DNA from: Streptomyces caniferus
Lineage (GTDB): Bacteria > Actinomycetota > Actinomycetes > Streptomycetales > Streptomycetaceae
Assembly: GCF_009811555.1 (NCBI RefSeq)
Contig: NZ_BLIN01000002.1
Coordinates: 124,001 to 188,000, forward strand
Reading direction: 5' to 3'
Length of the DNA stretch: 64,000 nt
In this document: one piece after another, positions 23,385 through 32,979 of the stretch
Numbering within the stretch: the stretch's first letter is position 1
Layout: each line of letters opens with the position of its first letter
Position numbers and translations under genes: made by a program
The notes under the pieces: generated by a model
The model's input: the letters and a program-made list of their open reading frames with translations, nothing else
Told to the model about the DNA's origin: nothing
Databases searched by the model: none

Positions 23385-24368
23385 TCAGACCGCGAACACC
23401 GCCAGGCTCTTCGCCTTCCCGCCCTGGTTCTCCACCAGTGCGAGGAACCGGCCGTCCGGTCCGAACGCCGCGACCGGGCCGGTGCCCTCGAACAGCGGCA
23501 TCGGGATCCGTGCGCCGTTGAGCAGCAGCCGGGCCTGTGCCTCGGGCACGTCCCAGCGGGTGAACGCCGCGGCGGCCGCGTCCCCGAGCGGCATGACCGG
23601 CAGGCCGTCCCCCTCGGGGTCGTCCACGGCGGCCTGGAGCTGGTCGAGGGTGCGCGCCCGGTCCAGCTTGTACGGGCCGACGCGGGTGCGGCGCAGCGCC
23701 GTCAGATGACCGCCGACCCCGAGTCCCTCCCCCAAGTCGCGGGCCAGGGCGCGGATGTACGTACCGGACGAGCACTCGACGGAGACCAGCAGATCGGTCA
23801 CCGGGGTGCCGTCCTCGGCCTCGGCCTCGTGCGCGGAGTGCACCACGAACGAGGAGACGGTGACCGGCCGGGCCGGGATCTCCACGTCCTCGCCGTCGCG
23901 GACCCGTGAGTACGACCGCTTGCCGTTGATCTTGATGGCGCTGACCTTCGACGGGATCTGCATGATCGCGCCGGACAGCCGGCCGACCACCGCGTCGATG
24001 TCCTCGCGGGCGAGCCCGTGCGCCGCCTTCGACGTGATGAGCTCGCCCTCGGCGTCATCGGTGATCGTCGTCTGGCCGAGCCGGATCGTGCCGACGTACT
24101 CCTTCTCGGTCAGCGCGAGGTGGCCGAGCAGCTTGGTGGCCCGCTCGATGCCCAGGACGAGCACGCCCGTCGCCATCGGGTCGAGGGTGCCGGCGTGCCC
24201 GACCCGGCGGGTGCGCGCCATACCGCGCATCTTCGCCACCACGTCGTGCGAAGTGAAGCCGGCCGGCTTGTCGACGATGACAAGGCCCGCCCGTCGCCCA
24301 CCACCACCCTTGCCGGAGAGCGCCTCGCGCTCGCCCCTCTGGATGGGCTTGTTGCTCTCACGCTTCAT
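23385..24368 (-). CDS. truB: tRNA pseudouridine-55 synthase TruB
   Basis: A 327-residue enzyme that makes pseudouridine 55 in the T-loop of tRNAs. It has the catalytic Asp63 in the family motif GHAGTLDPMATGVL, the preceding VDKPAGFTSHDVV, and a C-terminal PUA-like region. The first 25 residues are a basic, Gly-rich extension. ATG 24368 overlaps the rbfA stop (ATGA), which marks translational coupling. It is the last gene of the rimP-nusA-ylxR-infB-DUF503-rbfA-truB cluster and is followed by a GC-rich hairpin. Confidence 0.95.
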   Translation of the reverse strand: MKRESNKPIQRGEREALSGKGGGGRRAGLVIVDKPAGFTSHDVVAKMRGMARTRRVGHAGTLDPMATGVLVLGIERATKLLGHLALTEKEYVGTIRLGQTTITDDAEGELITSKAAHGLAREDIDAVVGRLSGAIMQIPSKVSAIKINGKRSYSRVRDGEDVEIPARPVTVSSFVVHSAHEAEAEDGTPVTDLLVSVECSSGTYIRALARDLGEGLGVGGHLTALRRTRVGPYKLDRARTLDQLQAAVDDPEGDGLPVMPLGDAAAAAFTRWDVPEAQARLLLNGARIPMPLFEGTGPVAAFGPDGRFLALVENQGGKAKSLAVFAV

Positions 24369-24817
24369 TCTGCCGCGGTGCCCTCGTCGTCGTCCTCGCC
24401 CGGCTTGCGGTACGGGTCGGCCTCGCCGGCGTACTCGGCGCCCGAGGAGACCTCGCGCACCTTGGCGTCCGAGGCCCGTGCCTTGTCCAGCAGGTCGTCG
24501 ATCGTCTTGGCGTTCTCCGGCAGGGCGTCCGGCACGAAGGCCAGGGTGGGCGTGAACTTGGTCCCCGCCGCGGCCCCGACCGCGGAGCGCAGGATGCCCT
24601 TGGCGCTCTCCAGCCCGGCGGCGGCGCTGGCCCGCTCCTCGTCATCGCCGTAGACCGTGTAGAAGACCGTAGCCTCCCGCAGGTCGCCGGTGACCCGGGT
24701 GTCCGTGATGGTCACGTGCGAACCGAGCCGCGGGTCCTTGATTCCGCGCTGCAGCTTCTGGGCGACCACCTCCCGGATGAGGTCCGCCAGCTTCTTCGCC
24801 CGCGCATTGTCGGCCAC
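24365..24817 (-). CDS. rbfA: 30S ribosome-binding factor A
   Basis: A 150-residue KH-fold protein that matures the 30S subunit at the 5' end of 16S rRNA. Family marks include ARAKKLADLIREVVAQ at the start and the conserved LRSAVG and DDLLDKA segments. The C-terminus has an acidic tail (GEDDDEG) common in actinobacteria. GTG 24817 was chosen because AAGGAG lies about 7 bases upstream; the longer open frame to 25180 overlaps the DUF503 gene. The stop overlaps the truB start by 4 bases. Confidence 0.95.
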   Translation of the reverse strand: MADNARAKKLADLIREVVAQKLQRGIKDPRLGSHVTITDTRVTGDLREATVFYTVYGDDEERASAAAGLESAKGILRSAVGAAAGTKFTPTLAFVPDALPENAKTIDDLLDKARASDAKVREVSSGAEYAGEADPYRKPGEDDDEGTAAE

Positions 24818-24882
24818 TGGTCCTTCTCCTTCTTTCTTCCACAATTGTGCTTCCACCGGCGGCGGCCTGCCCGGTCCCCGGG

Positions 24883-25176
24883 TCAGTCGTCGTCGCCGTG
24901 CAGCCGTCGGTGTACCGACAGCAGTTCCACTTCGGGCCGTGCGGCGACCATGCGCTCGCAGCGGTCCATGACTTCGGTGAGATGCCCCGTGTCCCCGGAG
25001 ACCACCGCCAGGCCGATGGTGGCCCTGCGGTGCAGATCCTGGTCCCCGACCTCCGCGACGCTCACCGCGAATTTGCGGTGCAGCTCGGCGACGATCGGGC
25101 GGACGACGGAGCGCTTCTCCTTCAGCGACCGTACGTCGCCGAGAAGCAGGTCGAAGGACAGCGTCCCTACGTACAT
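24883..25176 (-). CDS. DUF503 family protein (YlxP-like)
   Basis: A 97-residue protein of the DUF503/YlxP family. Family marks are MYVGTLSFDLLLGDVRSLKEKRSVVRP (positions 1-27, with the conserved SLKEKR core) and AEVGDQD. It is nearly always encoded between infB and rbfA in Gram-positive bacteria, as here, which links it to ribosome maturation; its biochemical activity is not established. ATG 25176 is the natural start because the upstream part of the open frame overlaps the infB terminator region. The gap to rbfA is 65 bases. Confidence 0.9.
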   Translation of the reverse strand: MYVGTLSFDLLLGDVRSLKEKRSVVRPIVAELHRKFAVSVAEVGDQDLHRRATIGLAVVSGDTGHLTEVMDRCERMVAARPEVELLSVHRRLHGDDD

Positions 25177-25270
25177 GCAAGACGGGTCAAGCCACCCGCG
25201 GGGCCTTAGGGGCACCTCCCGGCGTGAGCCGGGGGCGTTCGTGTCATTTCGAACCGTACACGGAACGGCC

Positions 25271-25307
25271 GGGGCCGATCGACGGAAATATTCCGCCGAC
25301 CGGCCCC
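25271..25307 (-). terminator. Strand-specific hairpin downstream of infB
   Basis: Arms 25271-25287 and 25291-25307 form 17 pairs in the minus-strand RNA, two of them G-U wobbles (25278/25300 and 25282/25296). In a plus-strand RNA the same positions would be A-C mismatches, so the structure is fitted to the infB transcript. It may end or attenuate transcription before DUF503. Confidence 0.75.
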
Positions 25308-25374
25308 GGTCCCGCGTGTCGCCCGGCCGCCCTCTCGGGTGCACCGTGCTACGCGCGGGCAGTCACGCGCTTGA

Positions 25375-28300
25375 TCAGCCGCGCGGCTTCTCGCGCATCT
25401 CGTACGTCGCGATGACGTCGTCGATCTTGATGTCGTTGAAGTTTCCGAGGTTGATACCGCCCTCGAAGCCTTCGCGGATCTCGGTGACGTCGTCCTTGAA
25501 CCGGCGCAGACCCTGGATGTTGAGGTCCTCCGCGACCACCTTGCCGTCGCGGATGAGGCGCGCCTTGGTGTTGCGCTTGACCTCGCCGGAGCGGATGAGC
25601 ACACCCGCGATGTTGCCGAGCTTGGACGAGCGGAAGACCTCGCGGATCTCCGCGGTACCGAGCTCGACCTCCTCGTACTCCGGCTTGAGCATGCCCTTGA
25701 GGGCCGCCTCGATCTCCTCGATCGCCTGGTAGATGACCGAGTAGTACCGGACGTCGACGCCCTCGCGCTCGGCCATCTGCGTGGCACGGCCTTCGGCGCG
25801 CACGTTGAAGCCGATGACGATCGCGTCGGAGCCGGACGCCAGGTTGATGTCGGTCTCCGTGACCGCACCGACGCCGCGGTGCAGCACCCGGATGTCGACC
25901 TCTTCGCCGACGTCGAGCTGGAGCAGCGAGGACTCCAGGGCCTCGACGGAACCAGAAGCGTCACCCTTGATGATGAGGTTGAGCTGCTGGACCTCGCCGG
26001 CCTTGAGCACCTTGTCCAGGTCCTCGAGGGACACCCGGCGGGTGCGCTTGGCGAAGGCGGCGTTGCGCTCGCGCGCCGCGCGCTTCTCGGCGATCTGACG
26101 GGCCGTACGGTCCTCGTCGACGACCAGGAAGTTGTCGCCGGCGCCCGGGACGTTGGTCAGACCCAGGACCAGGACGGGGGTCGACGGACCCGCTTCCTCG
26201 ACGTTGTTGCCCTTGTCGTCGAACATCGCACGGACTCGGCCGTACGCGTCGCCGACGACCATCGTCTCGCCGACGCGCAGCGTGCCGCGCTGGACCAGGA
26301 CGGTCGCCACGGCGCCGCGGCCACGGTCGAGGTGGGCCTCGATCGCGATGCCCTGCGCGTCCTGCTCCGCGTTGGCGCGCAGGTCGAGCGAGGCGTCCGC
26401 GGTCAGGACCACGGCCTCGAGCAGCTGCTCGATGTTCAGACCCTCACGGGCGGAGATGTCGACGAACATGGTGTCGCCGCCGTACTCCTCGGCCACCAGA
26501 CCGAACTCGGTGAGCTGGCCGCGCACCTTGGTCGGGTCGGCGCCCTCGACGTCGATCTTGTTGACCGCGACCACGATCGGCACGTCGGCCGCCTTGGCGT
26601 GGTTCAGGGCCTCGATCGTCTGCGGCATGACACCGTCGTTGGCCGCCACCACGAGGATCGCGATGTCGGTCGACTTGGCACCACGGGCACGCATGGCGGT
26701 GAACGCCTCGTGACCGGGGGTGTCGATGAAGGTGATGCGCCGCTCTTCGTCGTTGACCTCGGTCGCGACCTGGTAGGCACCGATGTGCTGGGTGATGCCG
26801 CCGGCCTCGCCCGCAATGACGTTCGTCTTGCGGATCGCGTCGAGCAGTCGGGTCTTACCGTGGTCGACGTGACCCATGACGGTCACCACCGGCGGACGCG
26901 CGACGAGCATGTCCTCGCCGCCCTCGTTCTCACCGAAGTCGATGTCGAAGGACTCGAGCAGCTCGCGGTCCTCCTCCTCCGGGCTGACGATCTCGACGAC
27001 GTAGTTCATCTCGTCGGCGAGCAGCTGGAGGGTCTCGTCGGAGACCGACTGGGTCGCGGTGACCATCTCGCCGAGGTTCAGCATGACCTGGACCAGCGAC
27101 GCCGGGTTGGCGTTGATCTTCTCGGCGAAGTCCGTCAGCGAGGCACCGCGCGACAGGCGAACCGTCGCACCGTTGCCGCGGGGCAGCATGATGCCGCCCA
27201 CCGACGGGGCCTGCATGGCCTCGTACTCCTGACGCCTCTGCCGCTTCGACTTGCGGCCACGACGCGCCGGACCGCCGGGACGGCCGAACGCACCCTGCGT
27301 GCCACCACGGCCACCGGGGCCGCCGGGACGCCCACCGAAGCCGGGACGACCGCCGAAGCCGCCGCCACCACCGGGACCGCCGCCACCGGGACGACCGGCG
27401 AAACCGCCGCCGCCACCCGGACGACCGCCGCCGCCACCACCGGGACGACCGGCGAAACCGCCGCCGCCACCCGGACGACCGCCGCCGCCACCACCGGGAC
27501 GACCGGCACCGCCGGGACCGCGACCGCCGCCACCGCCGGGGCCCGGACGCGGGCCGGCAGCGGGACGCTGCGGCATCATGCCCGGGTTCGGGCGGTTACC
27601 GCCGCCACCGCCGGGACGCGGGGCGCCACCGGGAGCGGCACCCTGCGGACGGGGCATACCACCGGGGGTGGGACGCGCGCCGCCCTGACCGCCCTGGGGA
27701 CGGGGACCGCCCTGGCCGCCGCCCTGCGGACGCGGACCGCCGGGACCACCCTGGCCGCCGGGACGCGGGGCGCCACCGGGACGGGGGGCCTGCGGACGGG
27801 CCATGCCCGTGGAGCCGCCGGACGTGAACGGGTTGTTGCCCGGACGGGGGCCGGAGGGACGGCCACCGGGACGCGGGGCCGGACGCTCGCCACCGGGACG
27901 CGGAGCGTTACCGCGGCCCTGGCCACCCTGGCCACCCTGGCCGCCCTGACCGCCCTGGCCGGGCGCCGGACGGGCCGGACGCGGGCCGGGGGCACCGGGA
28001 CGGGGAGCCGACTGGCCGGCGGCGGGAGCGGCCGGCGCGGACGGCGGAGCCTGGAACTCGGGCTGCGCGGGGGCGGCCGGAGCGGGCTTGGGTGCCGCGG
28101 GGCGCGCCGGGGTGGGGCGCGGGCCCGGGGTGGGGCCGGCGGCGGGAGTGCTCTTGGGAGCCACCGGGGCCTCGGGGGCCTTCGGTGCCTCGGGGGCTGC
28201 CGGAGCCGCGGGGCCCGGCTTGGGGGCGCCCGGCTTCGGGGCAGCAGGACGTTCCCCCGCTGCCTTGGGGGCAGGGGAGGTGCCCCCGGCCTGCGCCGGA

Positions 28301-28533
28301 GACGGCGCGGACGGCTTCGCGGGGGCCGACTTGCGCGGCGCTGCGGGCTTACCGGCGGCGCGACCATTGCCGCTGCCTGCCTGGAAAGCGTCGGTCAGCT
28401 TGCGAACAACCGGCGCCTCGATCGTCGAGGACGCCGAACGGACGAATTCACCAAGTTCTTGGAGCTTGGCCATGACGACCTTGCTCTCAACGCCGAACTC
28501 CTTGGCGAGTTCGTATACCCGGACCTTAGCCAC
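25375..28533 (-). CDS. infB: Translation initiation factor IF-2
   Basis: A 1052-residue GTPase that places initiator tRNA on the 30S subunit and promotes subunit joining. The N-terminal IF2-N helix bundle ([15 protein letters not shown]) is followed by about 390 residues of Ala/Pro-rich and then Gly/Arg/Pro-rich sequence, typical of Streptomyces IF-2. The G domain begins near residue 550 with GHVDHGKT, then DTPGHEAF and NKID, followed by the beta-barrel and fMet-tRNA-binding domains. GTG 28533 has AGAAGGAG 5 bases upstream. The Gly-rich part contains an exact 54-bp DNA repeat (27386-27502). Confidence 0.96.
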   Translation of the reverse strand: MAKVRVYELAKEFGVESKVVMAKLQELGEFVRSASSTIEAPVVRKLTDAFQAGSGNGRAAGKPAAPRKSAPAKPSAPSPAQAGGTSPAPKAAGERPAAPKPGAPKPGPAAPAAPEAPKAPEAPVAPKSTPAAGPTPGPRPTPARPAAPKPAPAAPAQPEFQAPPSAPAAPAAGQSAPRPGAPGPRPARPAPGQGGQGGQGGQGGQGRGNAPRPGGERPAPRPGGRPSGPRPGNNPFTSGGSTGMARPQAPRPGGAPRPGGQGGPGGPRPQGGGQGGPRPQGGQGGARPTPGGMPRPQGAAPGGAPRPGGGGGNRPNPGMMPQRPAAGPRPGPGGGGGRGPGGAGRPGGGGGGRPGGGGGFAGRPGGGGGGRPGGGGGFAGRPGGGGPGGGGGFGGRPGFGGRPGGPGGRGGTQGAFGRPGGPARRGRKSKRQRRQEYEAMQAPSVGGIMLPRGNGATVRLSRGASLTDFAEKINANPASLVQVMLNLGEMVTATQSVSDETLQLLADEMNYVVEIVSPEEEDRELLESFDIDFGENEGGEDMLVARPPVVTVMGHVDHGKTRLLDAIRKTNVIAGEAGGITQHIGAYQVATEVNDEERRITFIDTPGHEAFTAMRARGAKSTDIAILVVAANDGVMPQTIEALNHAKAADVPIVVAVNKIDVEGADPTKVRGQLTEFGLVAEEYGGDTMFVDISAREGLNIEQLLEAVVLTADASLDLRANAEQDAQGIAIEAHLDRGRGAVATVLVQRGTLRVGETMVVGDAYGRVRAMFDDKGNNVEEAGPSTPVLVLGLTNVPGAGDNFLVVDEDRTARQIAEKRAARERNAAFAKRTRRVSLEDLDKVLKAGEVQQLNLIIKGDASGSVEALESSLLQLDVGEEVDIRVLHRGVGAVTETDINLASGSDAIVIGFNVRAEGRATQMAEREGVDVRYYSVIYQAIEEIEAALKGMLKPEYEEVELGTAEIREVFRSSKLGNIAGVLIRSGEVKRNTKARLIRDGKVVAEDLNIQGLRRFKDDVTEIREGFEGGINLGNFNDIKIDDVIATYEMREKPRG
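27386..27502 (-). repeat. 54-bp tandem repeat inside infB
   Basis: Two near-identical copies and a partial third of a 54-bp unit that encodes 18 residues ([18 protein letters not shown]). Being a multiple of three, gain or loss of a unit keeps the frame. It lies in the disordered linker of IF-2, so length change should be tolerated. Confidence 0.85.
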
Positions 28534-28696
28534 TTCGCTCCTTCTAGGTCCGGGTTGTCCACCGGACCGTCGCTACTTCATGGGCGTACTCATCGCGTAC
28601 TCATCGAGTGCTCATCGCAATCTCGACCTACTTCCGACTCGCGAGGTACCTGACCGCACGGTTTTCCGTGCGCTGTGCGTTTCTTGCTGCTGTGCG

Positions 28697-28993
28697 TTAT
28701 TGCAACGGCGGCTGCTCGACGGGCGTCCGTTCGATGAACCGACGCAAATCCGTCGTGTCGAACGGTCCCCGGGCCCGGTAGGCCCGGTTGAACGCCCGGC
28801 GGCGAACCGCCAGGTCGAGGCAGACCAGTGTCGGGTGCACGTAAGCACCCCGGCCGGGCAGCGTACCGCGAGGATCGGGGGCACACTCACCCTCGATCTC
28901 CACGATGCGCAGCAAATCGCCCTTGGCCGCTCGCTCCCGGCATCCCAGACAGGTTCGCTCAGGGCATGCGCGGGCATGCGTCCGGCCAGACAC
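28697..28993 (-). CDS. ylxR: YlxR-family RNA-binding protein (DUF448)
   Basis: A 98-residue basic protein of the YlxR/DUF448 family. It carries the family start CPERTCLGCRERAAKGDLLR, then RGAYVHP and a C-terminal helix with RRAFNRAYR. The fold binds RNA in known structures, and in B. subtilis YlxR acts as a nucleoid-associated regulator; its role in Streptomyces is not fixed. GTG 28993 is the only sensible start. It lies between nusA (135-base gap) and infB (163-base gap), as in most Gram-positive bacteria. Confidence 0.92.
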   Translation of the reverse strand: MSGRTHARACPERTCLGCRERAAKGDLLRIVEIEGECAPDPRGTLPGRGAYVHPTLVCLDLAVRRRAFNRAYRARGPFDTTDLRRFIERTPVEQPPLQ

Positions 28994-29128
28994 TGCTTAA
29001 GTCTACCTCCCCGCGCCGGCCCGACCCCGATGGGGTAAAGGCGGAACGGCTGCTCAGAATTCCGGTCGGAGCGCCGCGGCACCACCGATTTTCGGGTGCC
29101 GCGGCGCCGCCGCCCCTCCGGGACGGCC

Positions 29129-30121
29129 TCAGTCCTGCGGTGCGGGCTGCTCGGTGTCCGGACGGATGTCGATCCGCCAGCCCGTGAGACGGGCGGCGAG
29201 CCGGGCATTCTGCCCTTCCTTGCCGATGGCCAGTGACAGCTGGTAGTCGGGGACGGTGACCCGGGCGGAGCGTGCCGCCAGGTCCACGACCTCGACCTTG
29301 CTGACCCGGGCGGGCGACAGCGCGTTCGCCACCAGCTCGGCCGGGTCGTCCGACCAGTCCACGATGTCGATCTTCTCGCCGTGCAACTCGGCCATCACGG
29401 CGCGCACCCGGCCGCCCATCGGGCCGATGCAGGCACCCTTGGCGTTCAGGCCGGAGCGGGTGGACCGTACGGCGATCTTGGTGCGGTGGCCGGCCTCGCG
29501 GGCGATGGCGGAGATCTCCACCGAGCCGTCCGCGATCTCCGGGACCTCCATGGCGAAGAGCTTCTTCACCAGATTGGGGTGGGTGCGCGACAGCGTCACG
29601 GACGGGCCGCGGACGCCCTTGGCCACCCGTACGACGTACGAGCGCAGCCGGGTGCCGTGCGCGTAGTCCTCGCCGGGGACCTGCTCCTGCACCGGCAGCA
29701 TGGCCTCCATCGGGCCGATGTCCACCAGCACGTTCTTGGGGTCCTTGCCCTGCTGGACGACGCCGGTGATGACGTCGCCCTCACGCCCGGCGAACTCGCC
29801 GAAGGTGATCTCCTCCTCGGCGTCCCGCAGCCGCTGCAGGATGACCTGCTTGGCGGTGGTCGCCGCGATCCGGCCGAAGCCGGAGGGAGTGTCGTCGAAG
29901 TCGCGGGGCTCGGCGCCCTCCTCCAGGTCCTCCGGGTCCTCCTTCGCCCACACCGTCACATGACCGGTGTTGCGGTCCAGCTCGACCCGCGCCCGACGGC
30001 GGCTGCCCTCGGTGCGGTGGTATGCGATGAGGAGGGCCGACTCGATCGCCTCGACCAGCAGGTCGAACGAGATCTCCTTCTCCCGCACCAGTCCCCGCAG
30101 GGCACTCATGTCGATATCCAC
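29129..30121 (-). CDS. nusA: Transcription termination/antitermination factor NusA
   Basis: A 330-residue RNA polymerase-binding factor. The N-terminal domain (1-110) contains [18 protein letters not shown]; an S1 domain follows (about 118-185, with [10 protein letters not shown]), then two KH domains (KH1 with [14 protein letters not shown]2 with [19 protein letters not shown]). As in other actinobacteria, the acidic repeats of the E. coli protein are absent. The predicted start is GTG 30121, two bases after the rimP stop, with GGAGGAGG upstream; an ATG at 30109 is an alternative. Confidence 0.95.
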   Translation of the reverse strand: MDIDMSALRGLVREKEISFDLLVEAIESALLIAYHRTEGSRRRARVELDRNTGHVTVWAKEDPEDLEEGAEPRDFDDTPSGFGRIAATTAKQVILQRLRDAEEEITFGEFAGREGDVITGVVQQGKDPKNVLVDIGPMEAMLPVQEQVPGEDYAHGTRLRSYVVRVAKGVRGPSVTLSRTHPNLVKKLFAMEVPEIADGSVEISAIAREAGHRTKIAVRSTRSGLNAKGACIGPMGGRVRAVMAELHGEKIDIVDWSDDPAELVANALSPARVSKVEVVDLAARSARVTVPDYQLSLAIGKEGQNARLAARLTGWRIDIRPDTEQPAPQD

Positions 30122-30123
30122 GG

Positions 30124-30675
30124 CTACGCCTCCTCCTTGTTCTCGTCGTTCTCGTCGATCTTCTCGTCCTGCTGTGCGTCACGCTTGTCGGACTTGCGGT
30201 TGAACTCCAGCTCGACACGCGCCTTGGCGATCTCGTCGAAGGAGACCCGACGGGCGGTCGGCTTACGGCCCTTGACGCCCGGCACCTCGAGGTCCAGCCC
30301 GGATTCGTCGACCGCGATGATCCGCGCCACCAGCTCGCCGGCGCCTGCCTCGGCGGTCAGTTGGGCCTTGATCAGGCGGCCGACGGCGCGGCGGTAGTGC
30401 CGCAGCTCGGTCAGCGGGCGGTCGGCGCCGGGAGAGGTGACCTCGAGGGTGTACGGGGCGCCGCCCATCACATCGGAGTCGTCCAGGACCTGCGAGGCCT
30501 CTCGGCTCAGCTCGGCGCACTCGTCCAGCTGGACGCCCTCGTCGGAATCGACCACGATCCTCAGCACCCGCCGCTTGCCTGCCGGTGTCACCTCGATCTC
30601 TTCCAGATCCAGGTCTCGCGCGGCGACGAGCGGTTCAAGCAATCCGCGCAGCCTCTCGCTCTGGGTGGTGCTCAT
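30124..30675 (-). CDS. rimP: Ribosome maturation factor RimP
   Basis: A 183-residue protein needed for 30S subunit maturation. It has the two-domain RimP layout: an N-terminal alpha/beta domain with [20 protein letters not shown], the conserved [13 protein letters not shown] motif, and a C-terminal SH3-like domain, followed by a charged Lys/Asp/Glu tail (about 160-183). ATG 30675 has GAGGAG about 10 bases upstream. It is the first gene of the nusA-infB operon, and its promoter should lie in the 150-base divergent gap before the lipoprotein gene at 30827. Confidence 0.95.
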   Translation of the reverse strand: MSTTQSERLRGLLEPLVAARDLDLEEIEVTPAGKRRVLRIVVDSDEGVQLDECAELSREASQVLDDSDVMGGAPYTLEVTSPGADRPLTELRHYRRAVGRLIKAQLTAEAGAGELVARIIAVDESGLDLEVPGVKGRKPTARRVSFDEIAKARVELEFNRKSDKRDAQQDEKIDENDENKEEA

Positions 30676-30826
30676 CCGGGTGACTCCTCGGCCGCGTGTG
30701 CTGTTGTGGGTGGGTCGTGTGTCGGGTCAAAGCCTATCGGTTCCGGCGGGGTACTGACGATTCGGTGGGTGGTCACGGATACTCTCGCCTGCGGTGATCA
30801 CTACGAAAGACCCCGGGAAGTGCAAC

Positions 30827-31384
30827 GTGCCGAAAGTGGCGCTCACGCGCAGAAGGACCCTGCTGGCCGGCGCCGCCCTCGGGGGCGTGGCGCTGCTGAC
30901 GGGCTGCTCCGAGGACTCCGGCCCCGACCGGACCGAACACTCCTCCGCCGCCGAGCGGCTGCGCGAGCGCTCCGCCCGCGACAGTACGACCCTGCTGGCG
31001 CGCTACGACGCGACGCTGGCCGCGCATCCGTCCCTGGAGCCGCGGCTGCGCCCGCTGCGCGCCGAAGTCGCCCGGCACGCCGAGGCGTTCGGCAAGGACC
31101 GGGCTGCCCCCTCCCCCGAGGGTGACGCCTCCGACGGCCCGGCGCGCGAAGCCGGTGCGCCCGCGTCCGGACCCGCGCCGCACGGCTCCCAGCGGCCGTC
31201 CGGTCCCCAGGTCCCCCGGGACGAACGGGCCGCACGTGCGGCGCTGGCCGATGCGGAGCGCAAGCTCTCCGACGTCCGCACCAAGGCGCTGACCGGCGCA
31301 CCCCCGGAGTTGGCCCGGCTGCTCGCCTCGGTCGCGGCGGCCGGTGCGGCACATGCGTATCTGCTGGCGGAGCGGGCCGGATGA
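30827..31384 (+). CDS. Predicted Tat-exported lipoprotein
   Basis: A 185-residue protein with a twin-arginine-like lipoprotein signal peptide: LTRRRTLLAGAALGG, then a lipobox LTGC with Cys27 as the lipidated residue. The mature protein is helical (segments around RYDATLAAHPSLEPRL and ALADAERKLSDVRTKAL) with a Pro/Ser/Gly linker at about 100-140. GTG 30827 has GGGAAG upstream; the frame is open to a GTG at 30794, which would add 11 residues before the Arg-rich region. It is divergent from rimP and lies just upstream of the DUF4439 gene. No enzymatic motif is visible. Confidence 0.8.
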   Translation: MPKVALTRRRTLLAGAALGGVALLTGCSEDSGPDRTEHSSAAERLRERSARDSTTLLARYDATLAAHPSLEPRLRPLRAEVARHAEAFGKDRAAPSPEGDASDGPAREAGAPASGPAPHGSQRPSGPQVPRDERAARAALADAERKLSDVRTKALTGAPPELARLLASVAAAGAAHAYLLAERAG

Positions 31385-31433
31385 CGGGTCCGGCGGCACC
31401 GCGGAGGGCAAGGACCGGCGAAGGGGCGTGCGC

Positions 31434-31952
31434 ATGAGGACCACAGCAGTTCACGGCAGGAAAAGCCGCGCGGACGCGGACAGCGGGCACGACGAGCTGA
31501 CGGCGGTACAGGCGGCACTGGCCGCCGAGCATGCGGCGGTCTACGGCTACGGCGTGGTCGGCGGCCGGATCGCCGGGGACCGGCGCAAGGAGGCCCAGGC
31601 GGCGTACGACGGGCACCGTGCGCGCCGCGACGCGCTGCGCCGCGTGGTGCGCGACCTGGGCGGTACGCCGCGGGCCTCGGCCGCCGCCTACGAACTGCCC
31701 TTCCCCGTTCCGGACGCGGCCGCCGCGGTCCGGCTGGCGGCGGAGCTGGAGGACCGGCTGGCCGCCGTCTACGCGGATCTCGTACGGGCCGGCGGCGCGG
31801 CCCGGCGCACGGAGGCGGCGGCCGCGCTGCGCGAGGCGGCAGTGCGGGCGGTGCGCTGGCGCGGCAGCGGCGTAGCCTTCCCTGGGCTCGTGGAGCGGGC
31901 CGCGGCCGCCACTCCGTCCGGCGGCGCGAGCGCCTCCGCGGGCGCGCTCTGA
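31434..31952 (+). CDS. DUF4439 ferritin-like domain protein
   Basis: A 172-residue four-helix protein matching the DUF4439 ferritin-like family: LTAVQAALAAEHAAVYGYGVVGG, HRARRDALRR, then a second helical pair with RLAAELEDRLAAVYADLV. Glu and His in the AAEHAAVYGYG helix are at the sites that hold metal in ferritin-like folds, but the set of ligands looks incomplete, so metal binding is uncertain. ATG 31434 is preceded by AAGGGG. It follows the lipoprotein gene by 49 bases and precedes the pseudokinase gene by 49 bases, so the three probably form one operon. Confidence 0.8.
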   Translation: MRTTAVHGRKSRADADSGHDELTAVQAALAAEHAAVYGYGVVGGRIAGDRRKEAQAAYDGHRARRDALRRVVRDLGGTPRASAAAYELPFPVPDAAAAVRLAAELEDRLAAVYADLVRAGGAARRTEAAAALREAAVRAVRWRGSGVAFPGLVERAAAATPSGGASASAGAL

Positions 31953-32001
31953 ACGACCGGCCGCGGTGCGGTCACGGCCCGAGGAAGGGGACTGCTCAAG
32001 C

Positions 32002-32913
32002 ATGGCAACGGCACCCATCGAACCGCCGCAGCGGTTGGTGAGTTCGCTGAGCGGCGATCCGGAAAGTCCCGTGCGGGAGTGGCTCGACGCGCTGCCGACG
32101 CTGGTTCAGCAGCGGCTGGAGGCCTGGGATCTGACGCTGGAGCGGGTGCAGGCCCCTGGTGGCCGCAGCAGTCTGGTCTGCCTCGTACGGCAGAAGGACC
32201 AGACGCCCGCGGCGCTGAAGTTCCCAGTGCCCGGAGGGGTCTTTGCGCACGAGGGGACGGCGCTGGAGGTGTGGGACGGCTGGGGCGCGGTGCGGCTGCT
32301 GCGGTCCGACGCCGCGAGCGGTGCGCTGTTGCTGGAGCGGCTGCAGGGCGGTGTGTCGCTGCGGTCGCTGCCGGAGGCCAAGGCGCTGCTGGAGGCGGCC
32401 GGGACGGTGCGGCGACTGTGGGTGCCGGCGGCCCCGGAGCACGCCTTCGAGACGCTGGCCGGACGTACCGAGGAGGCCGCGGAGACGCTGCGGACGGCCG
32501 GGGCACTGACCCCGTCGGCCGGACCGCTGGTGGACCGGGCGCTGGAGCTGCGGCGCGCCCTGCCGGACGGGTCCGACGAGCGGTTTCTGCTGCACGGCGC
32601 GTTCCGGCAGGGGAAGGTGCTGGCCGGCGAGCGGGCGCCCTGGCTGGCGGTCGGCCCGTCGCCGGTGGTGGGCGAGCGGGCGTACGACCTGGCAACGCTG
32701 GTGCTGGACCGGTTCGAGGACCTGGCGGCCGGGGCGGGCGCGGCCGCCGCGGCCCGCCGCCGGGTGGCCAAGCTGGCCGACTCCTTGGAGGTGGACCGGG
32801 ACCGGCTGCGCGACTGGACGCTGTACCGGGCCGTCGACATCGGAGTGCGGGAAGTGGCGGCGGGCGACCGGCAGCGCGGCGAGCTGCTGCTGGAGTTCGC
32901 CGCCTGGCTGTAG
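32002..32913 (+). CDS. Aminoglycoside-phosphotransferase-like protein, predicted pseudokinase
   Basis: A 303-residue protein with the fold signature of the streptomycin 6-kinase / APH family. The nucleotide-binding Lys73 (AALKF) and helix-C Glu84 are present. The catalytic loop, which should read HGDxxxxN, reads HGAFRQGK (H198, A200, K205), and the metal-binding DPK motif reads GPS (218-220). Loss of both acidic residues argues against phosphotransfer. It could bind nucleotide or a small molecule, or regulate a partner. ATG 32002 was chosen for a Streptomyces-like N-terminus; an upstream GTG-type start would add 12 residues. Its end is convergent with proS across a shared hairpin. Confidence 0.8.
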   Translation: MATAPIEPPQRLVSSLSGDPESPVREWLDALPTLVQQRLEAWDLTLERVQAPGGRSSLVCLVRQKDQTPAALKFPVPGGVFAHEGTALEVWDGWGAVRLLRSDAASGALLLERLQGGVSLRSLPEAKALLEAAGTVRRLWVPAAPEHAFETLAGRTEEAAETLRTAGALTPSAGPLVDRALELRRALPDGSDERFLLHGAFRQGKVLAGERAPWLAVGPSPVVGERAYDLATLVLDRFEDLAAGAGAAAAARRRVAKLADSLEVDRDRLRDWTLYRAVDIGVREVAAGDRQRGELLLEFAAWL

Positions 32914-32925
32914 TGGACGGACGAA

Positions 32926-32964
32926 CGGGCCGGCCGCCGGGGTGTGCACCCGGGGGCCGGCCCG
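32926..32964. terminator. Bidirectional terminator
   Basis: A 10-bp all-GC outer stem (arms 32926-32935 and 32955-32964) with a partly paired interior, between the convergent pseudokinase gene and proS. Confidence 0.78.
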
Positions 32965-32979
32965 TCGGCCGTGCGGGAG

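Noticed and set aside
25879..28653. A 924-codon plus-strand frame opposite infB
   Set aside because: It is a shadow of the IF-2 gene, whose G-domain motifs and ribosome binding site are clear on the minus strand.
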